Source of the DNA: Symbiodinium natans
Lineage: Eukaryota > Sar > Dinophyceae > Suessiales > Symbiodiniaceae
Direction of reading: 5' to 3'
Assembly (NCBI GenBank): GCA_905221605.1
Contig: CAJNDS010001546.1
Location: 1-42,500 of the forward strand
DNA length: 42,500 bases
Shown here piece by piece: positions 1-9,909 of this stretch. The notes under the pieces were generated by a model that saw nothing but the letters and a program-made list of their open reading frames with translations, searched no databases and was not told the DNA's origin. A program made the position numbers and the translations under genes. Every line of letters begins with the position of its first letter. The stretch's first letter is position 1.

Positions 1-33
<33 letters not shown>

Positions 34-152
34 GTGAGTGCGTGCGTGTGCGTGCACGTGCGCGTGCGCGTGCGCCTGCGCCTGTGCCTGTGCGTGCGTG
101 CGTCAGCGCGCGTCGGCGTGTGTCAGTGTGTGTCAGTGTCACTCGCACACAG
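1..152. repeat. GT/GC-rich dinucleotide microsatellite at the window edge
   Basis: The first 32 bases are a pure GT run. It decays into alternating purine-pyrimidine sequence (GTGC, GCGT) to about position 150. Such alternating DNA can adopt Z-form, but nothing else suggests a function. The short open frame through it (Cys/Val then Arg/Ala) is a product of the repeat. Confidence 0.9.
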
Positions 153-247
153 CCCGCTGAGGAGATTCTGGTGATACGGCGGGGATTCAGTGCTGAACTA
201 CGGAGGCATGGATGGAGCTGAGGTCTGTAGGGCACACGCCAAAACAC

Positions 248-512
248 CTCCAAAATTGTTGTCGTTTCCAGTTGCTATGACAGCCACTCTGAATTTCAAG
301 ACTACAGCTCTCGAAGCTCTACCACCCTCCGTACACCTCCATGCCTCAAGCAACGTCGTCCCAGGAGCCTCCGCGGGTGCCCCCTTCTTCCGGGCCAGCA
401 CTGCACGCTCCCCGGCTCCAAGCGGGGTCGTTTCGAAGCCTTCGGGCTCGGGTTGGTCGGGTCTACGGCGTCCCTCGTGAGTTTGGAACCTTTTATGGGG
501 TGTTTTTGGTTG
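248..512 (-). CDS. Exon of an unrecognised protein (second of a two-exon pair)
   Basis: Open for 88 codons plus one base on the minus strand. It follows an acceptor-like CTGCACCCGCAG and ends at a GTGTTTTGG donor-like site. The frame entering it is phase 0, which matches the phase-0 end of the upstream exon at 601-741, so the pair reads through without a break. The product is basic then Ala/Gly-rich, with a hydrophobic stretch (AVVLKFRVAVIATG) near its end. No domain was recognised. The region is GC-rich and open in other frames too, so strand and frame are inferred mainly from the phase match. The gene must continue to the left, beyond the phase-1 donor. Confidence 0.45.
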
Positions 513-600
513 CTGCGGGTGCAGGGACATGGCGGTTAGCCAACCCTGGTCCACACCCCAAGCAGTTGCCCCCAGAAAGTCCCTGACGTGCAGGGCTTAC

Positions 601-741
601 TTCGAGATTCAAGCCACATTGACAGCCAAGCGTGCCACCAGCCAAAGCGTCGACTCGCAACTCGGCTCGCTTCAGCAGTGCCTGTTGGTATGGGCTGACT
701 TTTTTTGGGCCGGGTTGGAGAATAGACATTACAGGGTGTTT
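601..741 (-). CDS. Exon of an unrecognised protein (first of a two-exon pair)
   Basis: Exactly 47 codons, phase 0 at both ends. It is bounded by a pyrimidine-rich acceptor (CAACTCCCACAG) and a strong GTAAGC donor. The peptide is a plausible globular segment (QQALLKRAELRVDALAG in its middle, then three cysteines near its end). Removing the 88-nt intron between 513 and 600 joins it in frame to the exon at 248-512. No start codon context or upstream exon was identified between 742 and 1033. Function unknown. Confidence 0.5.
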
Positions 742-1033
742 CTGTGGGAGTTGAAGGGTCTGTTTCTAGGGCGCAGAGGAGGGGAAATCGAGTGCAGCAA
801 CTATGGGCTTTCAAGATTTGTTCAGGTTTGGAAGAAGCGGTACATGAACCAGAAACTCATACGTCGCCCCAAGCGAGGGAAAGCTCAATTTAAGCACGCC
901 TATGAAAGCAGATGAAAGCAGATGAAGGCAGACAGGCTTAAGGGTAGACTGGAGAAGCACTGGAGCTCTGCCATGGCTCGCGTTTGCTTCAGCTTTTTCG
1001 TTTTGAGAGGCTACTTAAGTAGCAAGGGGTTCT

Positions 1034-1287
1034 CTATGCCAAGCGTTGCAAGGGCAGATCTCTCTTTAAGAGCTCGTTGCCTTTGTTTTGCGATGCCAAC
1101 TCGACGTGGCGAAGGACTTCGCCCAAGCTTCGGCTGCCATTTGATAGCTTTTCCGCATGTGCCGCAATGTGAAACAAGTTATAGTCCTGGCACACAACTC
1201 CGCCCACAAAACTCTCAGCTGCAAGGCGGAGAGGTGTGGAGTGTAGAGGGGGCGCCTTGGCCTTGTCAAGTGAACTCAACCAAGGCA
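1034..1287 (-). CDS. Terminal exon of an unrecognised protein
   Basis: Open on the minus strand for 83 codons and a TAG stop, after an acceptor-like GGACCCTCCAG. The peptide has normal composition with an amphipathic C-terminal half (LGEVLRHVELASQNKGNELL). It starts with two bases that complete a codon left by the exon at 1400-1481, giving an uninterrupted reading across the junction. No family recognised. It lies on the same strand as, and upstream of, the exon pair at 248-741, which is more likely a separate gene because this exon has its own stop. Confidence 0.5.
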
Positions 1288-1399
1288 CTGGAGGGTCCTA
1301 GAGTCCTAGTTTGTACTCTGCATCAGCCCCTTTGCTTATTCAGAAGGCTGGGACTATCCGAAGTTTTAGATGCCCCAAATGGCAGGGAGCTAGGGAGAC

Positions 1400-1481
1400 C
1401 AAATGGCTGGAGTGCACAACGGATGTGCACGGGCTGCAAAGAGAGTGGGCGTTTTTCCCCGGCAACACATCTCCAAACCCC
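1400..1481 (-). CDS. Internal exon upstream of the 1034-1287 exon
   Basis: Follows one of the best acceptor sequences in the window (CGTTCTTTTTCTAG) and ends at a GTCTCCC donor-like site, which is weak. Read from phase 0 it gives 27 codons and one extra base (reading ...LSLQPVHIRCALQPF). That base is completed by the first two bases of the next exon. All three frames are open over this short stretch, so the phase match with 1034-1287 is the main argument for this one. Confidence 0.4.
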
Positions 1482-1941
1482 CTAGAAAAAGAACGAGGCC
1501 ACATCGTGGAGCCAAGGCACAAGGAGTGGGGAGGATTAAGATTTGTACGTTTTTTTTGAACTTATTAAGGCTCCAGAACGATGTTTTACGTCGGAGCAAC
1601 GGATCCTCAAGTTGCGCGCCGCTCTAAAGAACTGAGGATGGTATGGGCAATTGACCCAATTGACCCAGGTTCATGCCCAGGCCTCGGCATCCGCTGCGTC
1701 TGCTTCAGCTGCGAGTTCTGCCTAGTTGGAGAGCATCACTAACACTGGGTCACAGTGGGTCATTTCTATGTCATTTTGGGCGGCTTCGGCTTCGGCTACG
1801 GCTGGGGCCTGGGTCCAGGGGCGGGTGTCTCGTTCTGCGTGGGCTTGCCGTGTCTGGTCAGCTTCTCAATGGCTCGCTTCTCTGTTTATGCCGGTTATAG
1901 CCGTATTTGGGGTCATGATAACCCGGCGGCCTACAAGCCGA

Positions 1942-2141
1942 TCAGCGCTCCGTACATCTGATGTCGTCACGGTTGAAGGTCACTGCCGGGTGCCTAAATA
2001 CTCGCAAGCCACTTCTTGCAGGTTGCGGCAACAGGTTGCGGCAAAGCTTGCACTTCGCGAAGACTCCACAACGACCACAAAGCCGCAGGGGCGCTTCGGA
2101 GTCGGGCAGCACGAACTCGTCGTTGAACACACAACGCAACA
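1942..2141 (-). CDS. Cys-rich exon with a zinc-ribbon-like C-x2-C-x5-C-x2-C
   Basis: Sixty-six codons with a TGA stop on the minus strand, after an AG acceptor at CGATACTTAAG. The key feature is CGRC followed five residues later by CKLC, the spacing of a small structural zinc site, then a basic tail. Zinc knuckles of this kind are common in RNA- and DNA-binding proteins, but with no upstream exon the family cannot be named. Another minus frame (1980-2210) is also open with many cysteines; this one was chosen for its regular CxxC pair and charged C-terminus. Confidence 0.4.
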
Positions 2142-2149
2142 CTTAAGTA

Positions 2150-2380
2150 TCGGCTGCCCGGTGATCGACCCAAGCCCTTCGACCCCATCAGAGCCCTTGC
2201 AGGCCTTCACGACTCGGATCGGAGAAGGAGAAGCGTTGGCTTGATCATCTGCCTCGATGAGCCGCTCAGGCGGCGTTCAAAATGTGAGTAGGGGCTCTCT
2301 GTAGGCCATGTGGGATTGATAAAGTATAGCATGTACAGCATATATCCGCCGACCCCTGCTTTAGCGGGGAGGCGTCAGTG
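2150..2380. other. Spacer, nothing recognised
   Basis: No coding signal, RNA gene or strong repeat was seen between the Cys-rich exon and the C-rich minisatellite. Confidence 0.5.
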
Positions 2381-2384
2381 AAGA

Positions 2385-2616
2385 CCCATTTGCCCTCATG
2401 CCCAAACCCCCCGCCCTCACCCCCTCGACCTCACCCTTACCCTTTTAGGGGCTCCAACGCATGCCCCCCCACCTCCCCCCTAACCTTTTGCTTGGGAATG
2501 AAGTGTTTTAAGGGCTCCAGTGCATGCCGGACCCCCCCCCCCGCCCCCCCCCGCCCACCCCGCCCACTGCCCCCCCCCCCTTCTCACCCCTTCGCCTCTG
2601 CCCCCAACCTGGCCCC

Positions 2617-2654
<38 letters not shown>

Positions 2655-4022
2655 CCGCCCTCACCCCTTACCCCCCACCTCACCCCTACCCCTTGACCTT
2701 TTTACTTGGAAATGAAGTGTGTCAGGGGTTTGGGCATGCCCGGACCCCTACCCCCCACCTCACCCCTACCCCTTGCCTTTTACTTGGAAATTTTGAAGGG
2801 CTCCAGTGCGCCCCCCCCCCCCCCCCCCCCCCCCGCCCTCACCCCTTGCCCTACCCCTGACCTTTTACTTGGAAATGAAGCGTGTCAGGGGTTTAGGGCA
2901 TGCCCGGACCCACCCCCCCCACTGCCCCCCGACCTCTTCCCCAACCGCCCTCACCCCTTAAATGAAGTGTGTCAGGGGTTTGGGGCATGCCCGGACCCCT
3001 ACCCCCCACCTCACCCCTACCCCTTGCCTTTTAGTTTGAAACGAAGTCTTGAGGGGCTCCAGTGCATGCCTGAACCCCCCCCCGCCCTCACCCCTTGCCC
3101 TACCCCTGACCTTTTACTTGGAAATGAAGCGTGTCAGGGGTTTAGGGCATGCCCGGACCCACCCCCCCCACTGCCCCCCGACCTCTTCCCCAACCGCCCT
3201 CACCCCTTAAATGAAGTGTGTCAGGGGTTTGGGGCATGCCCGGACCCCTACCCCCACCTCACCCCTACCCCTTGCCTTTTACTTACAAATGAAGTGTTTG
3301 AGGGGCTGCAGTGCATGCCCGGACCCCCCCCCCGCCCCCCCCCGCCCCCCCCCGACCACCCCGCCCACCCCGCCCACTGCCCTCTTCCCCAACCGCCCTC
3401 ACCCCTTACCCCCACCTCACCCCTATCCTTGGAAATGAAGTGTGTCAGGGGTTTGGGGCATGCCCGGACCCCTACCCCCCACCTCACCCCTAGCCCTTGC
3501 CTTTTACTTGGAGATGAAGTGTTTGCCCAGTGTCCCCGGAGCCCCCCCCCACCCCCCCCGCCCACCCCGTCTGCCCCCCCGCCTCCCCCCTTCTCACCCC
3601 TTCGCCTCTGCCCCCAACCTTGCCCCCCCCACCCCTTACCCCCCACCTCACCCCGGTCCCCGCCCACTTCCCCCACCTCCCTTCTCACCCCTTCGCCTCT
3701 GCCCCCAACCTTGGCCCCTGCCCCCCCCACCCCCCCGCCCTCACCCCTTACCCCCCACCTCACCCCTACCCCTGACCTTTTACTTGGAAATGAAGTGTGT
3801 CAGGGGTTTAGGGCATGCCCGGACCCCTACCCCCCACCTCACCCCTACCCCTTGCCTTTTGCTTGGAAATGAAGTTTTTGAGGGGCTGCAGTGCATGCCC
3901 GGACCCCCCCCGCCCCCCCCCGCCCACCCCGCCCACCCCGCCCCGCCCCGCCTTCACCCCTTCACCTCTGCCCCCAACCCCCCCCACCCCCCCGCCATCA
4001 CCGCTTACCCCCCACCTCACCC
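2385..4022. repeat. C-rich minisatellite, about 12-13 units
   Basis: Degenerate units of about 80-160 bp. Each pairs a conserved core (TTTTACTTGGAAATGAAGTG, then GTCAGGGGTTTGGGGCATGC) with variable C-rich sequence (CACCCC, CCCCCGCC). The core holds the palindrome GGGCATGCCC. Two unit types alternate: one has GTGTCAGGGGTTTGGGG, the other TTTGAGGGGCTGCAGTG. A 36-base C run lies at 2618-2653. Positions 2835-3083 are repeated almost exactly 249 bp further on, so a higher-order duplication is present. Open frames on both strands through the array encode only Pro- or Gly-rich sequence and are not genes. Confidence 0.92.
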
Positions 4023-4029
4023 CGGTTCG

Positions 4030-4118
4030 GCTCTCCTGGTTAAGGGGGTTGAGGGTTTAGTAGTTTGGGGTTTAAGGGTTCAGGGTTTCGAGTTTAAGGT
4101 GTGAGGTTTAGGGTTTAA
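4030..4118 (+). repeat. Degenerate TTTAGGG-like tract
   Basis: Successive GGGTTGAGGGTTTAG, GGGGTTTAAGGG and GAGGTTTAGGGTTTAAGG motifs resemble decayed plant/alveolate-type telomeric repeats directly after the minisatellite. Confidence 0.55.
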
Positions 4119-4265
4119 GGTTGCGCGCCAACTCCCTGCGCGTGAAGACTCAATGTTTCGCCCCCCCTGAACTCTAGAACCTATGGATATATGTAAGCGC
4201 AATGTAGGGGGTGTTTGTGTAGACCCTAGCGCCTCCTGTCGGGGTCGGCGGCATTGGCGGTAGCC

Positions 4266-4376
4266 ATTAAATATATATATATATATATAAAGTATATAGT
4301 ATATAGTATATTGGATAAGGATATTCATATGTATCTAGGAATGAATATATGTCTATGTATATATACATATTATCGA

Positions 4377-4407
<31 letters not shown>

Positions 4408-4500
4408 CAAATATAACTATATAGATGTACATACATACGTACGTAGATACATACACACATGCATACGTACAAACATACATACATAAATACATACATGTGA
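4266..4500. repeat. AT-rich microsatellites: (AT)n, (TATAG)n and (TACA)n
   Basis: A (TA)n run at 4269-4288, a TATAGTATATAG tract, a second (AT)n run at 4385-4406 after a 9-base A run, then TACATACG/CATA repeats to about 4500. No coding capacity. Confidence 0.9.
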
Positions 4501-5560
4501 GCCTAGCTGCCTGGCTCACATCTCTAACCCTCAGTCCTACAGCTTGTTAGTTTGTGAGCGAGGACGCAAGCTGAAAATTCGGCCAGCCCAGTGTAAGGCG
4601 ACACCAAGGACACCAAAAGCGACAAAAGCACTCCAAAAACGACAAACCGTTCGAGGCCCAAACCATTCTACTTATTTGTGATGTTCTGGATTCCGTCCGA
4701 CCACACACACACACACTCTGTTACACACACCTGTATTCACGACCGACAACAAGTGTTTTCCAGTTTTCCACCAGCTCGACCAGCGCAGCGAACCTTCTGA
4801 CAGAGCACATTATGCATATCACAGATCGGCGAGCCCACGTTCAAGGTTCACTCAAGAACCGGGGATTCGCGGGAGGTGTGTGAGGGATGGTTGAGAGTTC
4901 GCTGAAAGAGTGGGCCTGCTTTGCACACCAGCGGCTGTGGTGCAGAAGCCTCTCCAGCCTCCAAGGCTTTCTCAGGGTGCGGATCCTTATTGAGGTTTCG
5001 GGGGCCTCGAGATACGTAATCTCCCCCCCCTATTAAACCCCCCTACCCCCTAATATATCAGGGGGGAGGGGATTGGTTGAGCTGAAGAGTTCAAGTTACG
5101 CTTTTGGCATCCAAGGTTTCGGGCGCATCTAGGTCCTGCAGGGTGCACTGGGGTGCACTGGGTTGGAGAACATTGCTAACCGCATTGATGCATTGACCCC
5201 AGCACAAGCAACAAAAGCAACAAAAGCAACAAAAGCAACAAAAACCACGGCCTAGAGCCTTGCAAGGCCTTCCCTTCGTAAAGGCCGGACCCTCAACCTT
5301 TAACTAGGCTTCATGCGGTGCGGTCTTTAGACGGTTCAAGGCTTACGTGTCACGACATTCCAGATGAGCGCTTCGTGCAGCCAAGATGTGTCAAGACTCA
5401 GGGCTTTAGATACATGGGTCTGCGTGTGTCGTCGATTGTTAGTGTTAGTTGCGTGGAATGGCAGCATGCCTTGACACATCAACAATCGGTTCTTGTCTGT
5501 CGCGGGGGTTTAATCTGAGGGTTCCGCAGGAGGCACTGCCGCATGAACACATTTGCTTAC
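4501..5560. other. Non-coding stretch with a 9-bp tandem repeat
   Basis: No exon with both a plausible frame and splice boundaries was found. At 5208-5246 the nonamer AAGCAACAA is repeated about four times. A short CA run lies at 4704-4715, and a C-rich/G-rich inverted pair (CCCCCCCTATTAAACCCCC against GGGGGGAGGGG) sits at 5023-5070. Confidence 0.6.
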
Positions 5561-5577
5561 AAGAATGTAGAAGTGTC

Positions 5578-5828
5578 CTAAAACGACGAAACTTCGGCCC
5601 ATAGGCGCCCGGATAGCGCCCTGCGCCCCCCAAGTGATTCGTTCAAAAGAATGCACTTTCTTCCAAAGAAAACAAAAAGCAATGCACTCCCCATTTGTCC
5701 TCTCTCCTGGGGCTCAGACAGTGGATCTGCATGCCTGGAGATTTCTGGGCTCGGCATGGCTCGGCACGGAGATGTTGACAAGGGCCAGGGTTTTTCAACG
5801 GTTGCACAGCCCCCGGTCGCCCTGGAGA
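5578..5828 (-). CDS. Terminal exon of an unrecognised protein
   Basis: Open for 83 codons to a TAG on the minus strand after the acceptor GAGCTGCAG. Its two leading bases complete the codon left open by the exon at 5878-6076; the 49-nt intron between them begins GTGAGA. The peptide contains a Pro/Ser/Glu-rich stretch (MPSPEISRHADPLSEPQERG) then a short hydrophobic segment (ALLFVFFG). A competing shorter exon (5561-5620, strong GTAAGC donor, another frame) overlaps its end, so the C-terminus is uncertain. Function unknown. Confidence 0.45.
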
Positions 5829-5877
5829 CTGCAGCTCGCTCCGTAAGTTCTATAAAAAAATGCTCTGAGGCTCTCAC

Positions 5878-6076
5878 GTTGGGGCAGCGCGGAGGGCCCG
5901 TGCAAAGCCGGCGATGCCTTCACATGTCTGGGGCTTTTGGCATTTTCGCATGGACCTTTGCAGGGGTTTTCTTTGCCTTTGAGGCCTTCTGATTGACTTC
6001 GGCACTTTTGAGGCTTTGATGTGACTTTATCCTTTTGGTCCGAGGGCGAGCTGCTCTGGCCTTGTGTGGTAACGTT
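5878..6076 (-). CDS. Lys/Ser-rich exon of an unrecognised protein
   Basis: Sixty-six codons plus one base between an AG acceptor (CAGGGACCCAG) and a consensus GTGAGA donor. Composition is strongly hydrophilic, with SSSPSDQKDKVTSKPQKC near the start and further KGKENPCKGPCENAKSP, typical of a disordered linker or nucleic-acid-binding tail. Phase 0 to phase 1; the next exon (5578-5828) continues in phase 1. Among the better supported isolated exons because boundaries, phase and composition agree. Confidence 0.55.
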
Positions 6077-6265
6077 CTGGGTCCCTGTCACGTTGACCCC
6101 CCCATCCCCACCCCCCCACCCCCGACAAACTAGATCTGTCCTTGCCGCGTAGGCTTCTAATTGCGGGGCCGGAGGTGAAACAAGGCCTCTGCAAATCGCG
6201 ATGCCTCTCCAATCTCAAAGCACGTTCCCGACACTTTTGAGCCCTTTCATACCCTTGGAACGCAC

Positions 6266-6500
6266 CCTGAACTGGGGATACAAAGGGCCCCACCCCTCCC
6301 CCCCCCCTCCGAAGCCCCCCCGAAGGTGCGCATTTCGGAGCCCCCAGATTCCGAGGGCGCTGGCCCGTGATCTCCACTAGGCCCAGCTGCGCCCACTGTG
6401 CTGCGAGGCGCACCTGAGAGTGACACCCCGGCTTGTAGAGTGATGTCTTGAGAGTGCTGCTAAATCGTGTTGAGAAATATGGGGTCGGCTGAGTGTGCAT
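6266..6500 (-). CDS. Possible first exon, same strand and neighbourhood
   Basis: Starts at ATG 6500 (reading MHTQPTPYFSTRFSSTL), just downstream of an AT-rich stretch, and stays open for 157 codons to 6027. A GTGCG donor-like site at 6265 would end the exon after 78 codons with phase 1, which does not match the phase-0 start of the 5878-6076 exon. Either an exon is missing, the donor is elsewhere, or this is a separate reading. The Gly/Arg-rich stretch near the end comes from a C-run in the DNA. Confidence 0.35.
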
Positions 6501-7212
6501 ATATTTAGCCGTATAGTTAACCGTATTCAGCGTTTGTAATCGCTTTTGCCCAAATATTCGCTTCCACCTCCGGCGGACAGGAGTCTAAGGCAAGCAGGGA
6601 ATCAGGGGTCCTCCTAAGCCTGGCTCTGCTCTCAGGCATCTTTTTTCTCGACCGGCTGCTTTCCGTCTATGCCCGGACGTGACTGGGAACTCCGAGGTGC
6701 ACTTGGACCGCCGACGCGCGTAACCAAGCTGCACTCCACCCCAAACTGCACTCCACCCCAAACTTCCAAACTTTCACACGCCTCTGAAGGAAAGTCCCAG
6801 CAGCTTCTGGTCCTGAACAGGGCTCCCAACATCACCCGAAAACTTCAAACTCCAAGAGCCCAGGCCTGAAGCAACTAGAGCCCGGAGATGTTCAAAACCC
6901 AGCATCAAAAGCAACGCGGTAGCTGCGGCGTGCGCTGGCTTATAAGGACTAATGATTTGATTAGGGGGCGTCGAAGCCCTTCATTCCAGATCCAGGCTGC
7001 CTCCGTGACGAGCTCGAGGTGTGCGTGGTCCATCTTTGACCCTCAGAAAAGGGTCTCGAAGGCTTCGTTTGGGATTCGGGGGTTCGGGATGGTTCGGGGA
7101 TTCTTGTAGGGCTTGTGCTGAAGTCTTTCTCGGGGATGTCGAGATTCAAGATCGACATTTCCGACGTGCAGGAGTTTAACAGGCCCATGGTGGGATTGGG
7201 GTTCTAGTTCTG
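6501..7212. other. No gene recognised
   Basis: Short open frames occur on both strands but none has paired splice signals and a convincing composition. Possible intron or intergenic sequence. Confidence 0.5.
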
Positions 7213-7355
7213 TCAAAGCCTGGGAGGGGGGCTTGGGACTCTGCCAGGGGTGGGCGGGTATTCTGGCCTGATCGTAGGATTACAGATGAGCTTGGGAAGG
7301 GACCAATCTACCATGCAGCCTTCACAACTGTAGCATAGAATGGCATGGAACCCAC
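7213..7355 (-). CDS. Possible terminal exon, Cys- and Pro-containing
   Basis: After the acceptor-like TTGTTTTGCCGGTCAAG the minus strand is open for 46 codons to a TGA. It reads GFHAILCYSCEGCMVDW, then a Pro-rich tail. The CYSCEGC cluster is noticeable but too short for a domain call. No upstream partner was fixed; overlapping frames further up (7419-7679) are also open. Confidence 0.35.
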
Positions 7356-7679
7356 CTTGACCGGCAAAACAAACTAAGGAACTGAGCCGCCGGCGTGCAG
7401 CCGCCAGCGCCTTGCAGCTCAGAGAGACAGAAACAGAAACAGAGGCAAACATGTAAAAACCCAATCCTTATCACGGATGTAACGAATGTTAGTCGTGTTG
7501 GTTGCAACTGGGTTGCGTTGGGCTCCGGCGTGTTGGGAATGGTAGACATGCGTGTCGAGAACCACAGGGCGGCGTGTCGGGAACGGGCCAGGTTCCAGTG
7601 GGGAACACGCCGGGCACGCGTGTTGGCAGCACGTGGCAACACGTGGCTGCCCTGACGATAAGGTGCAAAGAGGACACAA

Positions 7680-8040
7680 ATGAATTCCCCACTAGTCTGC
7701 GAACAATCGCCCTGAACCTATAGGCAACCTGTAACCACGGAATCCACAGTCGAAGATCTGAACCCGGTCTCAGATTTTCGAACCTTCGAGCCCGAAATCC
7801 CTAAAGCCCCTCAAACCATTGAAGCCCTACGCCCTTAAACCTCCCAAGCCCTCAAACTCTATAAATCTCAAACTCCTACCTACCGGCAGAAGCCTGAATC
7901 TAGAACTCTAAGTCGAAGGCCAGCCGGTCAGTTCATACGATGATCTCCGATTCTCTACTCAAGTGGTCACGGTCACTACGGAACTACGCGGTGGGTTTGG
8001 AGTCCTGTCCTGAACTGCCCGACATACGCCAAGCACCCCC
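7680..8040. other. No gene recognised
   Basis: CCT/AAA-rich sequence with many short AACC and CCCTAAA-like words. Nothing that supports a gene. Confidence 0.5.
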
Positions 8041-8043
8041 CGT

Positions 8044-8440
8044 TTGCAAACACAATGCCTCCCTGACGGGCTTCAAGCGAATCATACCATACATTTTGAA
8101 GTAAGCTTGTACGGTTTAAAATTCGGGGGGGGGGGGGGGGGGGGGGGGGGTTGGGCGGGGGGAGCAGCCCCCCCCCCCCCCCCCCCCCCAATTTGCAAAC
8201 ACAATGCTTGCATGATGGGTTGCAACAACATTCATTCACATGCTTTGAAGCAACCTTGCACGGCTTCACAAAGCGGGGGTGTTGCAAAAACATTCCTATG
8301 TTTTGTTGCAAGCTTGGTAGGCATAAAGCGGGGAGGGGGGGGGGGGGGGGGGGGGGGGGGTTTGCAAACACAATGCTCGCATGAGGGTTCCAAACGAATC
8401 ATGTACGTTGAAGTTTGAAGAGCTTGCAAGGCTAAAAAAG

Positions 8441-8472
<32 letters not shown>

Positions 8473-8473
8473 C
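8044..8473 (+). repeat. Repeat family with poly-G tails, three copies
   Basis: Three copies start with TTTGCAAACACAATGC at 8044, 8191 and 8361. They share CATGATGGGTTGCAA-like and TTGAAGCAAGCTTGCACGGC-like segments and each ends in an A-rich stretch followed by a long G run (8125-8150, 8335-8360, 8443-8472; 26, 26 and 30 G, the second after GGGGA). The first G run is followed by a 22-base C run (8168-8189), able to pair as a hairpin. Related copies lie at 15.45-15.71 kb. Open frames through it are Gly- or Pro-rich artefacts. Confidence 0.85.
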
Positions 8474-8479
8474 GCAGCC

Positions 8480-8857
8480 CCCCTGGTGTTTCCTAGCCAG
8501 CGTCATACTCATTTCATGAAACGTATGTATTCGCTGAGCTTGGTAGAGGTAGACCGTCCAACAATTATCCCAAACCCCTATAACAATAGCCAAGTCCAAG
8601 TCCTCGAAGGAGAACTTTAAAAGAATCGGCAGAGTAGGGTCTACAGTCCAAAACATGATCTTTTGTGGTGAGCGTTCTCGAGTCAACCCCTCTCCGTGCT
8701 GTACACGCTGGCTGCGTTCAACACTCGCTGTGCCTGCGTTTGCAACACGCGCCTGCCCCATTCCCGACACGATCCGCCCCTGTTCCCAACCCGCCCTAAC
8801 ACGTGTAACCGACTCAACCATCATCCCGGATGTAAAGGCGGCTTTGACCAAAAACAC
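8480..8857 (-). CDS. Open exon-like segment, unrecognised
   Basis: About 125 codons open on the minus strand, with normal composition: basic and Val/Gly/Ala-rich first half, hydrophobic second half (ILLKFSFEDLDLA, VIGVWDNCWTVYLYQAQ). The frame then runs into the poly-C complement of the 8443-8472 G run, giving a meaningless Pro tail, so a splice donor or a real end is expected before about 8490. The frame's first usable codon is GTG, so it probably starts as a continuation of another exon. Confidence 0.4.
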
Positions 8858-8984
8858 AACATGGAGAAGCCCTGAGCCCAGATCTAATCACTCAAAGGCC
8901 TCGTCAGAGGGTGCAGGCCCACCCTGCCGCCGACTGCCTCGGGTGTAATTGAATCTAATTGAAATGAGTGGTTCGTATAACGGT

Positions 8985-9205
8985 TAGAAACGGTTAGTAG
9001 TCTTCTCAGGGCTGGTTTGGGGCGCCGGGACGAAGAAGAAACGAGGAAAGGCTCTGGAAAAGATGAGCCAGAGGGAAAATGTAAGATTGTGCCGAACCCT
9101 GGTTGCCAAACCTAAGGTTGGGAAACTCGGCCTGGTCGAGGTCTGGTCGCGACCTCGATTACTAAGTTGTCCTGAGGTTTGCCCCCTTGAAGCCTTGAGG
9201 GGCAT
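8985..9205 (-). CDS. Weak exon candidate
   Basis: A minus-strand frame of 73 codons. An alternative short exon from the acceptor GGCAAACCTCAG reads DNLVIEVATRPRPGRV before a stop. The two readings conflict. Recorded only because the region is otherwise free of repeats. Confidence 0.2.
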
Positions 9206-9326
9206 GTGAGGGCCGTGCGAACAAGAGCCCGCCGGTGGGACGAGGAAGCCTCGATGAACTCTTCCTTCGCTCCGCAGTTTTTGAATTGTTGGGTCTCGTG
9301 AAAGTACTTTCTGTGGTTAGTGTATG

Positions 9327-9710
9327 TTAATATGTGCTTGGGTTTAGTGTCCAGCTTCTTGAGCTGGCTGCCCGGTTGCGTTGTACTTTTGGCCTCTTAT
9401 AAGAACAACAGACACCCCCTCCCCGCTTTGTGGAGCCGTAGACCATCGCAGAAGATCGCAAACAGCAGCCCTCCTCGGCCGCGGCGAAGGCGAGCTCGGC
9501 CGCGGCGATGCCCCGCCCCGCTGCTGCTGGGGCACCTCCACAGGAACTTTGGAACTCAAATTGCACAAAAGCCACTGATATGAACCTTTTGAAGGCCTTC
9601 CTTAAACTCCCGGCGTGGTCTGCAGTAGAGCCTGGCTCCCTTTCTTCTCCTAAACCCCCACGCAAGCCGTCGTTGGCAAGATCGCGTGAGGTGGTGCTCA
9701 TGCTCAGCAA
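9327..9710 (-). CDS. Open exon-like segment with Ala-rich centre
   Basis: A 127-codon minus-strand frame: Ser/Thr/Gly-rich start, then FKRFISVAFVQFEFQSS, then an Ala-rich helix-like run (AAAELAFAAAEEG). The Ala-rich part is GC-rich and also open on the plus strand, where it reads as Ala/Pro-rich. Overlapping frame 9556-9885 is open as well. Boundaries not determined; no family recognised. Confidence 0.35.
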   Translation of the reverse strand: MLSMSTTSRDLANDGLRGGLGEEREPGSTADHAGSLRKAFKRFISVAFVQFEFQSSCGGAPAAAGRGIAAAELAFAAAEEGCCLRSSAMVYGSTKRGGGVCCSYKRPKVQRNRAASSRSWTLNPSTY

Positions 9711-9909
9711 ATTGGAGAGGCATAGCGGCGTAGGGCATCTTAGGGGGCTTGAAGGGTGGGGTAGAAGGTGCTGATGGATGCCACCGGCAACTGCTTTTGA
9801 AAGCCTTTGTTTGAGGTTTTTGAGGTTTGGGACTGGGAGGTGTCGGAAGCTTTAGGAACCCAGCCATGATGGTTTGACTTATCACTCCAGTGTATGTTTG
9901 TGTCAGATG

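Noticed and set aside
2706-3872. 388-codon plus-strand ORF, Pro-rich
   Set aside because: It follows the C-rich minisatellite exactly; overlapping frames on both strands are equally open and encode only repeat-derived Pro, Gly or Leu.
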